A stretch of DNA of 64,000 nucleotides, from positions 18,104,001 through 18,168,000 of the forward strand of contig QCXZ01000001.1 in NCBI GenBank assembly GCA_025024175.1, read 5' to 3'. The position numbers were made by a program, and so were the translations under genes. Source of the stretch: Rhyzopertha dominica (lineage: Eukaryota > Arthropoda > Insecta > Coleoptera > Bostrichidae). Of this stretch, positions 48,271 to 60,762 are shown piece by piece; position 1 is the stretch's first letter, and each line of letters begins with the position of its first letter. The notes below the pieces were generated by a model, which did not search any database, was not told the DNA's origin, and worked only from the letters and a program-made list of their open reading frames with translations.

Positions 48271-50690
48271 ATTTGCCACAGATCTTACAGTTCTTAAATA
48301 ATCATATTAGGTTTTATACTTTATAACTTGGGTAGTTTAAAAAAATTTTTGAAACCATAACCAAACCATTGTTTGTGTGTAAAAAAGTAAGTTTGTGTTA
48401 TATCTAAAAAATGACTTGCAAAATTTAATATTTTTCTGCAACTTTCATAGTTACCACTTTTTGTACAAAATTAAAAATAGGGATATCGACAAAATTAGGC
48501 CTTTTCAAAACATCTAGTAAATCAAGACATATTTCAACTATCTAAAAGGTGAATTAAGTTAGTCTCATAAAACTTCAAATCTGTCTCTATTTAACCTTCC
48601 TTCTATGTCCGGTAGTTTTCGAGATACCCATGTTGAACGTCGAAAATCCTACATATACTTGGATTACTCTGTATTTGTATCCTAAAAGCTCATGCTTTAA
48701 GTTACTTTCATAGCTGTTCGAATCGAAATGCTTGGAGCAAATTCTAGCAATGAAGACATTAAATTTATCTGCACGGTTGCCAATTTCTTTGACAGATTCT
48801 TTTTATTTGGGAACAGAAAAAACAGAAATCTTCAGTTAAATTCTACGTCCGCTTTTTAGTGTAATATCCTTTTTTATGCTACTTTACACACTGTAACAAA
48901 AGCAAAACGAATTCAGCAAGTGCTAAACACATGTAAACAGGTACTTTCAGGTTAGAAAACTATCACCGCGTGCCGTCACCCGGGTTTGGATAAGTTCTGC
49001 CCATATGTGCAATATGATATCTTGTGTTCTCTGTATCACGGTGTTTGTAATACCTATTGTAATACTTCCAAGCACCTTCTGTATATGACTTTATCTTCAT
49101 TTTGATATGCAGTTTTGTAAAACTCTCAGTTTTGAATACCACGAATGATAGCCCTTCCGATCGAAAAACAAACAAAACTCTGCGCCTGTGTCTGAAGTCT
49201 TGATAGATTCTGCATCTACCACCAAAGCTTACCACTTTCCTGCGGTTGCAACAGAATGACGTTTACAAATAATAAAACAGTTATGCACTTGTTCACTAAT
49301 TTCAATTATTTATTAAAATGCTTTTAGGGATCAGTAACTAGATATGTACTTTACCACATAAACTAATGCATTTTTTTAAATTAAACGAGGTTTGTTTTTG
49401 TGATTTAGAAAATGTTGTATTGGGCATCCCAACCAGATTGCCCGGGAGACATGCCCAAGCGTTATGGAACAGATGCTGGATACATTGCAATCGTCCTTTT
49501 TCTTTGCATTAGGCAGTTTGGTCATCTAGGTACTCATCATCCATGGGGTTTTTACTTGTAGTAAAGGCTTTTGTTTCTTATGTGTGTGAAGGAGTAGCAG
49601 TTTGAATTTTAGGGCGACGATTTACATAATTTGATTTGTCTTGTGAAATTATATCTTGAGTTACCGACTCCTCTTCCTCTTGTCCTTCAGTGGTAGCCAT
49701 GCTGTTGGAATGTACACTTGAGGTTATTCTTGGCCTACAGCAAGGTTCTCGGTGAATTTCACATCCGCGCGAGGCTCCCATAAAGTAGTTCTATTTTCCG
49801 CGGGATATACGTTCTCTTTTACAATTAGAAGACATATATATACTTGCTACTTAAACAAGCACGCAGTACAGAAAATTAGAAACTTGCACCAATTACAGTT
49901 ATCAGTTTTTCTTAGTCGAGAATCCTATAATGTAACTTACAACAGTAAACGCTACTGTATGCGTAACAAAAAAAAGATAAGATACTTTTTGGTAACGTGG
50001 TCGGGCATCTCTCCCTACAGCTTGTTCTCTGCCGAAGTTAAGGGTTAGATGCCGCGTCAAATTTTTGAATTACCCGGCTAAAGTTTTAACGTGCCGCTAG
50101 GAAAAACAACCTCTAATAAGAAACATTATCGCGCGTTCAATAGCTAATCACTAGAAGCGCCTATAAAAGCTGACTAAAATATCACTTACTTACAACTGTA
50201 ATTAATTTTTGCCTTTGTCCGAAACAAAAATCCCGAATTATTACCAAACGAAGCAAGTCATTTTAGCGGCAATACAGAACCACAAGTTGGACGTTTGAGA
50301 GGATGCCAGTACACTTTCGAGACATCCAAATGTGCGATTAAAACTCGAGTTTTTTTTTTAATCGGCATCCCTACCACCGGAGTATATCTGCCGGAAGTAC
50401 CCTACATAATGTTTTAATACTATATCTATAAGGCTTTACCCACCAAGAAAACATACGCCTACTTAAATATAACATATCCTTAAATGAAAAAAATTGAGAA
50501 TGAGGCAAACACATCCTAAGGTTACTCGACGAATTCCCCTTCGAAACCGCAGTATTGTTATGTTCTTCAGCAAACGAGTTATGGCTAATAGTTTTCGAAG
50601 CCATATATTCTGCTCCGTTGTGAGCAAAGAAATATTCAAGCAAACTATATAATTTCCATGTAAGCAATCCTTACTTGCGTGGTGCCAGAG
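48271..50690. other. Non-coding stretch with short frames
   Basis: Frames at 48963-49235 (minus, 90 codons), 49578-49781 (minus, 67 codons) and 49752-50048 (plus, 98 codons) show no recognisable domain. No repeats with clear ends were found. Confidence 0.35.
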
Positions 50691-50900
50691 AAAAAAAATA
50701 TGTTGATCTTCCTGCCAGTGCCCTGCCCTCGCTCGAACCAGTGCACGCAACGGCGTTTTGATACGGCTTCGATTAATATGAGAGAAAGCATCTGATGCTC
50801 GTTTGCCTGATGAGATATAGGATCGAATATTCGGCAGTTTATCATTGCCTCGCCACCCACCCAATTCATTATCCCGATTATTTACAAGGGTGTATCATAA
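50690..50900. promoter_or_regulatory. Candidate conserved non-coding block
   Basis: CpG-retaining sequence with TCGATTAATATGAG and the inverted pair GCATCTGATGC. It is overlapped by a minus frame of 133 codons (50463-50864) that is rich in Arg and has no motif. The regulatory assignment is inference. Confidence 0.22.
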
Positions 50901-52149
50901 TGAATCGCAAATGAACCTGGTCACGATGATGTTTTGGAGCCGTGTATAATTTGTTGTTTGATGAGGAGTTAATAGTTATAGAAACGCACGTGTGTAAAAG
51001 TACTATTAATAGAATTTGTCCAGTTTACTATTTAGTGGTGAAAAATAAATAAACAGTCAAGGTTATCAATGTCTAAGCGTGTTCTATAAATAATTCGTCT
51101 CAGAGCTCTTTAGGAATGCCCAAAATTTTGTTTCATTTGATTCACAAACTTAAGAATAACAAATTAAAAACAAAAGAACTGAACAAACTGAGGGTCACTT
51201 TTAAACCATGGCATGGTATGAACTTTATTGCAAAAGGTCTGAATATACTCATATGTAAAACCATTTTGTCTCTATTTTATACAGGTTTTCTCAATTATGA
51301 GACACTAAAACCCCTTTTTATCGAGCTTTTCAAACGAAAAGTTGCGTTATAACAAATGTTATGGGCGGTTTCCCAGATACCTACAACAAACCTTTGTGTT
51401 TTACCAAAAATTTTCACGTGATTAGAAAAAACTTGTTGGATTGATTGATTAATCGATCTACATTGGGTTGGAGGGTTGACATGCTTGTTACTAGTGAGTT
51501 CCCACGCAGCGCATGTTACGGGATACTAAGGATCGCAATGGGGTGGTTTTCAGAGTGCATCCAACCAGTAGATGCTTTCCTTATGGATACGCTGACCACT
51601 GTTCTTTCCACGGATGTTCTCCACATATAGAAAAGTCTTCCTATATATTTGGAGCTCGTTGACATTCATTCTCCATGCTTTTGGTATGTGATTTTGGATA
51701 TGTCTCCAGAATTTTATTACATAGGTTTTGATTCTTTTTTTTGACTCCGTATGTCTTAGTGGGCTAAATAACTGATCTGTTTTAATTCTTTAAGAGCTCC
51801 ACGCCGGTTTACTTTTCTCTACAAGTGGCAGTATAGCTCGTTTCACTACATGAGAGATTTTTGTTGTCTTCTTGACTGTTTACCTGCGGTTGAGTTTGCT
51901 AAGATCCCAGATATTCCATTTTATTTGTAATTGCTATATTTCGGCCCCTTATTTTGTGATCCTCATTTCCGTTAATACCACCAGGTCCTCTGTCTATGCC
52001 AGTATACTTATTTTCCTAGTCTGCTGAATAGAGAATTGTGAATATGCTTGGGCGATATACAGCAGACTTGTTTTACTTCTCAGTTTTTTTTTTGTTTGTT
52101 TTCGTGGCTTTGTTTGATCAAAACAACATATTGCTGTATTGTCATATAG
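50901..52149. other. Non-coding stretch, possibly retroelement-derived
   Basis: No clear gene. It adjoins the Penelope-like fragment at 52150-52520 and may include further decayed parts of it, but I could not align them. Short plus frames at 51116-51352 and 51445-51630 lack motifs. Confidence 0.35.
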
Positions 52150-52520
52150 ACAGGCCTTCGTTAACCTGTTGATTAAGTAGTAGGGTACTTTTTCTTTGCC
52201 AGGACTGCTGATACAGCTTGAATTTGAATTTGTTCAAGGAAGTAAATGTTGTATAGCAATTCGTGTCAAGATTTTTTCTCAATACTTCTGGATCTAAAAA
52301 CGGGAGAGGTTTGTTTTTAACAGCGAATTGAATCTTTTGATTAAAACGTGACGTTTATATATTTTTCATGAACAATTAAGAATCTGTCATCTATAGAAAT
52401 TTTTGCAAGAGGTGTAATATAGGGATGTGTTCAAATAGTGTATTAATTACGATATTTGCTAACATCGGACTGAGGGGCTGCCCAAAGACTCTTTGGAAGA
52501 TTTAAGCACCAATTTAATGC
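52150..52520 (-). pseudogene. Penelope-like element reverse-transcriptase remnant
   Basis: On the minus strand, QPLSPMLANIVINTLFEHI resembles the SP.LANLVME.LE block before the YVDD motif of Penelope-like reverse transcriptases. Downstream, IQFAVKNKPLPFLDPEVL then TNCYTTFTS resembles the IQFT.E.....LPFLDVLV.R ... TVYRKPTHT block. The catalytic YVDD segment between them is not intact. Frames shift between blocks. A different retroelement clade with the same blocks cannot be excluded. Confidence 0.6.
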
Positions 52521-53640
52521 CAGTCTCTATTCAGGATTTTCAAAACCAACTAATTTCTCTATATTAGTATAAACCAAATTGTATAGCTAATTTATAATTT
52601 GGTGCTCAAACGCAACTAATAACTGGTAAATGATACTCAATTTTTATCTATTCTTCTTAGTAAGGTCTTTACATTCATGGTCGTCTATAGCTCCAGAGAT
52701 TTAAGAGGTAGTGGTGGTAAAACTAGTGGTTTTCTTAATAATAATCTGCTACCCGTGAATTATCTTCCACATATTGTTACGAACGTGAATTATATTCAAC
52801 AGAATGTCAAGCTTTTCTTGTCCCTTTCTATCATACTTGTTTTTTATTTTATTGGTATTTATTACCAATTTTCACTTTTTCTAAACCATTATCTTCTTCC
52901 CTTTGTTGTTATTGTCTTGTAATATTATTGAACGACCTATAATTGCTAGGTAATGTCGATATCCAAATACAAAAATTAATGTCTACTGCAAAAATGGTTG
53001 CAACCAGAGCTGAAGGATAAGAATAATTCAGCTCCGTTCTACTTTACAACCAATAAACAAATAAGGAAGTAATATTTTAAGCGCTGCGCGTAAAGTAAAT
53101 GTAAAAACTAAAGAACAAATTTAGTGCTGTTATGAAAAAAATACATTTAGAAAATATTGCTAATATTAAAACCATGCTGATCACTGAGCAAGAGCTTACG
53201 CAATCCGTATATCGAATATATGTCATTCTGGTGGAAGAAATTGATGATTTTAGGGGCAATATATGAAAAACAGCACTGAAACTGACAATTCCTATGTTGT
53301 GGCTTGCTACGTTAATGGGTCTTATATTTAAGGTATGGATTTGATGATTTCTTGCGGTATTTATATTTTGATAAATATATAGGCTGGTTAGTTTTAAGTA
53401 ATTTAATGCATAGGTTGCTATAATGGAGAAACCTAAGTTCTTTTCTGGTTAACCAACCCATATCTTTTAACTTTTTGGGAAACGTGATTAAATCTTCGCA
53501 AGTCGTAAACGAACCAAACACAGGAGTTCTGAACACATGAGCAAAATAATTGATGGTTTTCAGTAAATCATACAGCATATATTAAAACACTCGACACATC
53601 CCAGCCCATCATATTAAATTTTTCACATTCTAAAACAAAT
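52521..53640. other. Non-coding AT-rich stretch
   Basis: A plus frame of 81 codons (52677-52922) with a hydrophobic tail, and minus frames at 53077-53259 and 53312-53578, have no recognisable motif. Confidence 0.35.
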
Positions 53641-54060
53641 CCCTCCAGGGAATTCGCGCCTACGACGATGAAGCGATTGCGTGAATCTGCAGCGTTGCAT
53701 CAGGACTGCTGCAGTGGTTTAATGCGATTTGATTTGACACTAATCCCGTTATCGAATTTGCCACCCTACGCATCATTGTGAATTCAATTGTATTAAATAG
53801 CATATGCCCGCTTGATCTATTTGGAATTCATTTGCTCAGACCCCCGGGATGTTTTAATCACTTCGCAAGTGCGGGAGAAGTTCGTTGGATGCTATTGGTT
53901 GAAATGGCGAAAATGCGGTCAATTTGCGCGGCAAAGGTCGCTCGATACAAAACGTTCCCGGCTGGTAGATTTATGGATTATTTTTGGCGCCTATATTAAT
54001 CAGTTGCAATAATTAGTCAAAAATCACAGAGCTTTAGTCAAAATGACATCGCTTCGTTCT
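53640..54060. promoter_or_regulatory. Candidate conserved non-coding block
   Basis: CpG-retaining and of balanced composition. It contains homeodomain-type words TTTATGGATTATTT, ATATTAATC and CAATAATTAG near 53970-54015. Overlapping plus frames of 73 and 66 codons exist but show no motif. Inference from composition only. Confidence 0.28.
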
Positions 54061-57000
54061 CGAAGCACTTTTTAAAAAGACGTAAAATGAAACTTTATTG
54101 TGCCCATTGTTCGCTCAATAAAATTAGAATTTATATGCTGTTTTAAATATTCAAAGTTGTCAAGTTTCTTAGTATAAATCCAGGATTTTAAACGACCAAA
54201 GATTTCCCGAATGGGAGTACCAAAATCGTTTAGATACCGTATATTATATATTGTATGATATAGTTTAGATTCAAAGCTGCCAACATCGGGATCAAGCCAA
54301 TTGTAAAAAAACCTTATATTGAATTTTATTAAAAAATATAATCAGTAACTTCGGTGTTAGAGCCACGCCTTTAAACGTTCCGATTGGGGGATGTTCCGCT
54401 TATAGTAAAAGACCTGATGCTTCCAACAGAATGTTTGTGTTGCATTTTCAGGCACTTATTTCTTTATACTACCGTTTTCAAAATTTTAACCATAAGTTTG
54501 TGCGTTTTCTTTTACGATGCATACTGTATATAGTCTAGAAATCTTGAATTTTTAAGAGCTTTCCAAAAATAGTCTGGGTTCGTTTTAGTATAAAGAAGGA
54601 CAAAATTTATTATGTTCATAATGCTCGTTAATTTATTGTGTGTGGTGATTTTGTTCCTGATTGAATTCATGTGTTCATGTTGGGACTTTGAGAAATGCTT
54701 TCAATATTTGTAATGATATTGTTAATGGGAAATTGTGAGTATTTGAGTGTGGGCCTCGCATAGTCTTGCCTAGGAAATTTTATATGACATGTTTTTTATC
54801 AATTTTATATATTTTTAGATTCTATAGCGTCATATTATCGTAAATTTTCTTTTTTTGTGTATAAATATAATTTTAGCATAACGTTTTTGTGTAAGTTTTT
54901 CTTGGTGTGTGGTTGCGTTGTAAGTGTTGGTGTGTTTCGCAAATTAGCAAATGGATTGTGTTTTTGATAATTCGTTTCTTCAAATTAACGAATTTTATCA
55001 AAATACTTATACTGATTTTGTTTGGTATTGATTTGACCATTCCTTGTTGTCCCCATTCAATTAAGAAGGCTTTTTCCTAACGTGCAGCGGCAGTATATAA
55101 TTTAATGATTCTAGCTGTGGTATTAATGTCTTTGTAGAAGAATACTTTGCAGCTATTTTATCTATTGATATAGGATAAAATATTGATAGGGCTTCTAGAA
55201 AGGAGCACGATCATAGTAAAATTAAGAGCCGCTATAACCACTCTGTCATAAGGCTGAACATAGACACTATAATTTTCTCATCTGAAGTTTGGTCGTCTAT
55301 CTTGTAAGCTTTGATGTGGATGGTGTATAGTATAGTTTCAAGAAAAATTGTAATTATTACAGCAAGTTTATAATTCTTTTTGACTATAAACTTTAAGTTT
55401 TAAAAATATTTCACCACAATTGATTATGCAACATCCATCAGCACAAACATAATGAGCGCAATAAACATCAGGTATTCGTACACTATAATACAAAATTATT
55501 ATTGACTGGTGATGTCTAAAAATCCCTCGAGCTACATTTAAAAGTGATATTAGAGTAATGCGAATGGCACTTTGCCACGATTATCTTCATTAGAGCATAA
55601 AAGCACACTTACTGCCAATAAATCATGTCAATCGATGAATGATTTCGAAAACTGAATAACGTTCAAGCCTAAAGGGATATCATTAAGGATTACGATATCC
55701 TTGCAAAAAGTAATAAACATAATGTCACTTAGGATATATGTGGGGTCTTGGTAAAATGGCGCGTTGCGGAGGTGTTAGGTAGCGGCTGGTACGACATCTA
55801 GAACCTCTGCTGGGCATTTGGTTAAGTCACTTACTTACCATCAATCAGTGTCCGGTGCCTGACACAACAGGTCTGGTATATTTTATCAAGGTACTGAGAA
55901 ACCCTTTCTATTATAAATGCCATTGGCGTAACTGCATTACGCATGTAGGTCAACGGTATTTCGCTAACTTTAAGAATAAATTTGTCTAATGAGGATTGTA
56001 TGAAATTAACAGTTATTCACTGTTGCGAGATTGACTATATGACCCGATTCAAGGTTTTTGTTCGCACAAACAAAATGGACTTGCCGACAATTTTGTGGCA
56101 ATTACGGAGTAGACGTTCATATTTTTTTGTTTATTAGTAAAATACAAGGTTTAATTACGGTGTAAAGTTGCACAATTGAAATCAACTAGTTGATGCTTTT
56201 TGGAAATTGAGGTCCAAAAATCTAACAGAAAGTATTTATAGGGAAGGAAATTGTTACTATAGATTACCACAGCTTTTTTCCACAATATAATAAAAATAGT
56301 TTGTAGTACTTTAGACAGATTTCTGTCGCTTTTAGGAAAATGTTGACGTTTTTTTATTCGTCAAAGCAATCTTGTGTAGGATTAAGGAGTACATAACTGT
56401 CGACCTATTATGTCAGATTGTTTTTTTAGCATATAAAATTGTAATGCAAGTTAAATTTGTTATTCTTGAAAATGGTCGACTAAAACTGAAAAAAAAGCAC
56501 TTAACGTTTACGAAACAACTGTCTTCAAACAAAGAACAGCGCACGACGGAGTGAGCTTCCAAAAGTAACACTTCTACAAAAACAAAACATCCTTGATTGT
56601 GATACGCAATTTCTGCAGCATGAGCACATTTTTATTATTTTACTAGGCGGTCATTTTAAAGGCTAAACGCATTTTCATACTCTGCTGCAATAAACCTCTC
56701 CGATCCCGTCTCTCCTAGTTTTCAAGGATTTATCGACCACTATATGGCCCCGACTTTGCTCTTTGTAACTTCTTTCTTGTTTCTGAATTTGATAAACGAC
56801 ATCTTTTTGAGAACGAAATGCCAAAGCAAATCTGCCATTAACGAGCGTTTTAAGGACAAATTAAAATTACTAACAGAGATATGAGGAGGTAACATTGAAC
56901 ATTTTAAAACAATGAACTGATCCATCTATGTAAAGTTTTAATTTTTGAATATCTATTTTTTAATTTTCCTTTGACAGTTATTAATTTAAGTTTATAACCT

Positions 57001-57600
57001 TAAGTGTTAACATATGTTTAAAAATGTTTTGGGCGTACAGGAACATGAATTACGACTGAGAGGAAACCAGTTGACGAATACACTTTATAATTCTTTTATT
57101 TCATGAGAAAAAAATTAGAACGAGATTTCAAGATGCTCCATGCAATCAAAACAATATGATGCGTTTGTCTTTATTTATAAGTATTATTTATAAGTATAGT
57201 CACACACAATACTGTGTACCTACCTCCATATACTAGATTTGACATACAAAGGGATCAATTCAGGGATACTCCTACTTATTTTGTCAGTTTGAAAATTTTC
57301 CACTTAGAAGTTGTCAGTCTTTAATATGGACGTATGTCTTGTTTTATAAAGTTGTAGATACTTGAGTGTAAAAAATCTATTCAAATATTTTTGTTGGCTC
57401 AGATAAATTTAACTAAAAGTTTACTAACAAGAGCTACTTTTGTAATTATCATTCAGATTGACTTAAAGATGCATGCCATCACAAACTGAATGATTCGATA
57501 ATGAGGTGCTGCTGAAAAAGAGGGAGACATCCTGTTGTCTGACTGTCAGAAGGGTCAGCTTATTTTCAGGATCGGAATCAGACCATATGCTATAAGAGTA
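54061..57600. other. Long non-coding stretch
   Basis: AT-rich, with no coding frame longer than about 60 codons and no repeat with recognisable ends. Nothing I can support. Confidence 0.4.
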
Positions 57601-57619
57601 TAGTTTATATACAATGAAT

Positions 57620-57870
57620 AAAAGAAAAGTCTGAAACCATCAAGTAAAAAAGCACGACCCGTATCCTCAAGTTCACCATTTGATGTTGTTTTGGTTTGAA
57701 GACTTCCGTGCTTGCTGTTGGTGAGATGTTGTTTTCCAGATTCGCACCTTGATTGTTTAGTCTTGATATTTCGACATTCATGTCCGTGTCTTTTTTAGAA
57801 ATAGCTCTGAAACCGAAGTGTCCTACTCTGGTATTTATACCCGTCTGGTTCACAGAAGCGTGATCGCTGT
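57620..57870 (-). mobile_element. Penelope-like 3' terminal sequence, inverted copy
   Basis: Its reverse complement shares GTGAACCAGACGGGTATAAA and the following 100 bases with the direct copy at 58120-58265. The two form an inverted pair around the coding fragment. The ribozyme-like core is degraded in this copy (TAAAAAAGACAC...GTCGAAATATC). Confidence 0.65.
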
Positions 57871-58265
57871 GTACATCGGCTAAACCAGAGGGCACATCAA
57901 CACAAGGATAGCGGATCACATCAGAGACACCAGGGACCGGCAATGAGACAGAACACCAAATTAAGACTGGCCACCTCATCAAACGCGGGAAAGCACGAAT
58001 GCTGTCAAGGGAACCGAAATTCTGGCCGAAATTATACAAGCAAGCCATCGAAATCCAGAAGAATCCGNACAATTATAACCGAGAGCGAGGCATCGAACTA
58101 CCTAGAATTTGGAAAATGGTCATGCGTAACAGCGCTCACGCTTCAGTGAACCAGACGGGTATAAATACCAGAACCAGGATACTTCAGTTTCGGAGCTACT
58201 CCTGAAGAAGACATCGACATGGATGTCGAAACGTCAATGTTAAACAATCAACGTGGGAACCAGCC
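57871..58265 (+). pseudogene. Penelope-like element C-terminal fragment and 3' end
   Basis: Plus frames give STRIADHIRDTRD, then GHLIKRGKARMLSREP and FWPKLYKQAIEIQKNP, then NYNRERGIELPRIWKMV. This is the order seen at the C-terminal (GIY-YIG side) end of Penelope-like proteins, which have T.IAEH..D, AxxxTGH.I, E..W..R..EAIEI.K and N.+RE.G..L...W. Frameshifts and an N at 58068 interrupt it. The 3' end follows directly, with a hammerhead-like core near 58201-58240. Only the last part of the element is present. Confidence 0.72.
58201..58240 (+). ncRNA. Degenerate hammerhead-ribozyme-like motif
   Basis: CTGAAGA fits the CUGANGA core. A perfect 6-bp stem II (GACATC with GATGTC) follows, then GAAA and CGTC. 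GAAACGTC would give a one-pair stem III with a palindromic ACGT. Penelope-like elements are known to carry minimal hammerheads of this type. Stem I does not pair convincingly, so this copy is probably inactive. Confidence 0.4.
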
Positions 58266-59270
58266 CGAAAAACATCATGTCATTCTATGTTTTCTTTATT
58301 TGTGGCTTTAAGGTTGCTTTATTTTTAATGTTGTTAACTCAGTGTACTTCCGACAAGCAACTTTTGTATCTGTAGCCAAAAAAAGACATTATTTTATTTC
58401 TCTATTCATTGTTTTCCCAATTTAATCTTATTTAAGTTGCCGACTGAATTCAGTACAGTGTAAGTTAAGTATATGTTAAGTAGCTTTTGCATACTTCACC
58501 TGTATATCACATTATATTACTAAAATTAGATCGAAATATGTGGTACACAGGTATAATAGAAACATAAAATACCTGTATTTTGTGAACCCTTAAAAATGCA
58601 GATCCTTTGAGATACCGAATAAAAAAGGTAACTACATCCATTTCCTTGCCAAAATAGATACAGCGCTTGCATATTACCTTATCTCTTTTTTACTTATAGG
58701 TATGAATGTTAACGGTAAAAGAAAGACATGCTTACTGAAAGGAAAAATATGAACTGTAATAATTTTCTAAAAATTACAAGAATAGTATGGTAGTAAAGTG
58801 TCTATACTAGATTTCCATAACACATGTTTCAGGGGTACAAATTTAGCAGTAATTGTAATCGGTATTTTCTACAGACTCATCCAATTTGTCTGATACGTAT
58901 GTTGGACCCTACAGTCGAATGAATAACATCTTAGCAAACCTTCGAATGTTCTTGTTGTTAAATTAAGGAATCGCAAATTCTCACATGCTTCAATCAAGTA
59001 TGCCAGCAAAATGCTGACAAACATAAAAAGATTGTATTAAACCTTTGAAGACAAATTGGAATAAAAACAACCCCTGTTAATTTGAAAGCGTTTTAGAACA
59101 TGATCTATTACTGCAAGATGGTTAGTTTTTAATAAACAATGCTTTATAAAATCCATATATAGAAATATTAAGAAGATCTGACGCAATGTGGTGCCACAAT
59201 TACATATAACTGTAATGGTGACTATTAAGAAATCAGCAACTGTTAACGCGAAGTTCCCACAAATTACAAA
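58266..59270. other. Non-coding AT-rich stretch
   Basis: No coding frame or repeat with recognisable ends. Confidence 0.4.
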
Positions 59271-59730
59271 ACACCCTCCTTTTCTTCGCTAGAATAGGCT
59301 GACGAACAACTCATTACGTTTTTCTGACGCCCGCGATTTCAGAATGAAGATATTCTTTTCTTACAATATTAATTAGCGGGCGATGAAAAGAAATGTACAT
59401 CGAGCAATATTCGAGCTCGCTGATACGCCACTGAATTTCATTTAGGCAGATAAAAAGTATTTTGATTAATGCGTTTCGAATTAGCGGTGTAGGCAGGACA
59501 TGCTGTGGCGGCGGTTCAAAGTGGGTACGGGAGGTGGGAAAATAACATTTACCTAATTAGCCAGCCACATCGAGTCACGACTGATGAACGTCTTCGGCTG
59601 CTGCCACGGTTTAACCTTTAAGTCAGCGTTTCATAAGACCAAAAATTCGAGTTGCTGATTGGGCGAGCTGCTGATTAGCTAACTTTCCTTCGAGTCATTA
59701 CTGTGTCATTTATTTTAAGAGCAAGGCGCC
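59270..59730. promoter_or_regulatory. Candidate conserved non-coding block
   Basis: CpG-retaining block with dense homeodomain-like words (TTGATTAATGCG, CGAATTAGCGG, CCTAATTAGCC) and a TGCTGATTAGC near-palindrome around 59670. There is no open frame of note. It is the most regulatory-looking of the five such blocks, but this is inference. Confidence 0.33.
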
Positions 59731-60072
59731 AATATCTTCGTGGGTATGTGATAGTCGTCTGCCCATCTTACCTTAATATTTAACAGAGATAAGCAAAAGT
59801 ATAACTTAAATGCTAAATGCTAAATTAGTGTCAAAACAAGATACGAAAAGTTTTTTGTGTATATATGTATCCTCCTAACACTAAACGAAAGTTAAAAAGG
59901 GGATGGTAATGATTTACAGCAGTATTGCAACTGTTAGCGAATTTTGCCTTCTATAATAATAATATAATAACTATTTTATTTTGATTAAAGTGGTACAGGA
60001 GATGATTTATTTAATCACACTAGATTTGTCAAGCTATGCTTCAAATCAAATTAAATAATAGTATAGATATGG
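59731..60072. other. Non-coding AT-rich spacer
   Basis: Nothing recognised between the CpG-retaining block and the next family R repeat. Confidence 0.4.
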
Positions 60073-60340
60073 TGACAAAGCCTTGATGGCAACTACTTCC
60101 TACAGGAAGTGACATGTATTCTATCAAGTTGGCATGCACCTGCATACATCAACTTGACAGCAGGCCCCCACTACACTTTTTGCAAGCGGACAATAACCGC
60201 CAAACATTAAAATGCACGTCTGTGCGGGCTGTCTGCACCGCAGTGACGTTATTACTGACGAGCTATAATAACAGCGAAACTGATCTGTCTGTAGGTGGTT
60301 CCGATGCATACAGCATATCACAGACATGCATTTTAAATTA
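60073..60340 (-). repeat. Family R repeat with hairpin-ended tail
   Basis: 60073-60203 matches the family R core (CTACTTCCTACAGGAAGTG, GCAGGCCCC, CACTTTTTGCAAGCG). 60207-60340 is a further segment that starts AAAATGCACGTCTGTG and ends CACAGACATGCATTTT, itself an inverted repeat. It has a relative at about 63430-63560. The two parts may form one composite family. Confidence 0.65.
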
Positions 60341-60762
60341 AATAGTATTCAACACAAAAAAGATGATAATAAGGAAATTGCACGCGTGGGTCGTCTTTGC
60401 CAGGTACTCTAGGAGAGGTGGCCCATGTTATATGGGTAAGATGTACCAAGATTTTCACAAGTGTTCTAAAAATCCGTGGAACCAATAAACACATTCCAGC
60501 CAGTCGTGCCTTTTATAGGAAATATTGCACAATTCGCTGTATCCAGTGCATTCGTTGTCGTCTTATTCACTTATGCTGCAATCGGACTCTCGGACTTGAA
60601 TAACTGTCCTAAATTCCTCCGATGTCGATGCAGATTGCTTGGACTGCAGTTTCGGCTTCTTAACTGTTCGCTTGTCTGGTTTTGCCGCCTCTTTCTTTTT
60701 GTATGTTTGGTCCCACACCTTTGCGGTTTTGATCTTGTCAGCTATCGTGAAGACCTATTTCA

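Noticed and set aside
52677..52922. An 81-codon plus frame with a hydrophobic tail, possibly a membrane peptide
   Set aside because: No start context, homologue or neighbour supports it; hydrophobic runs are expected from T-rich DNA.
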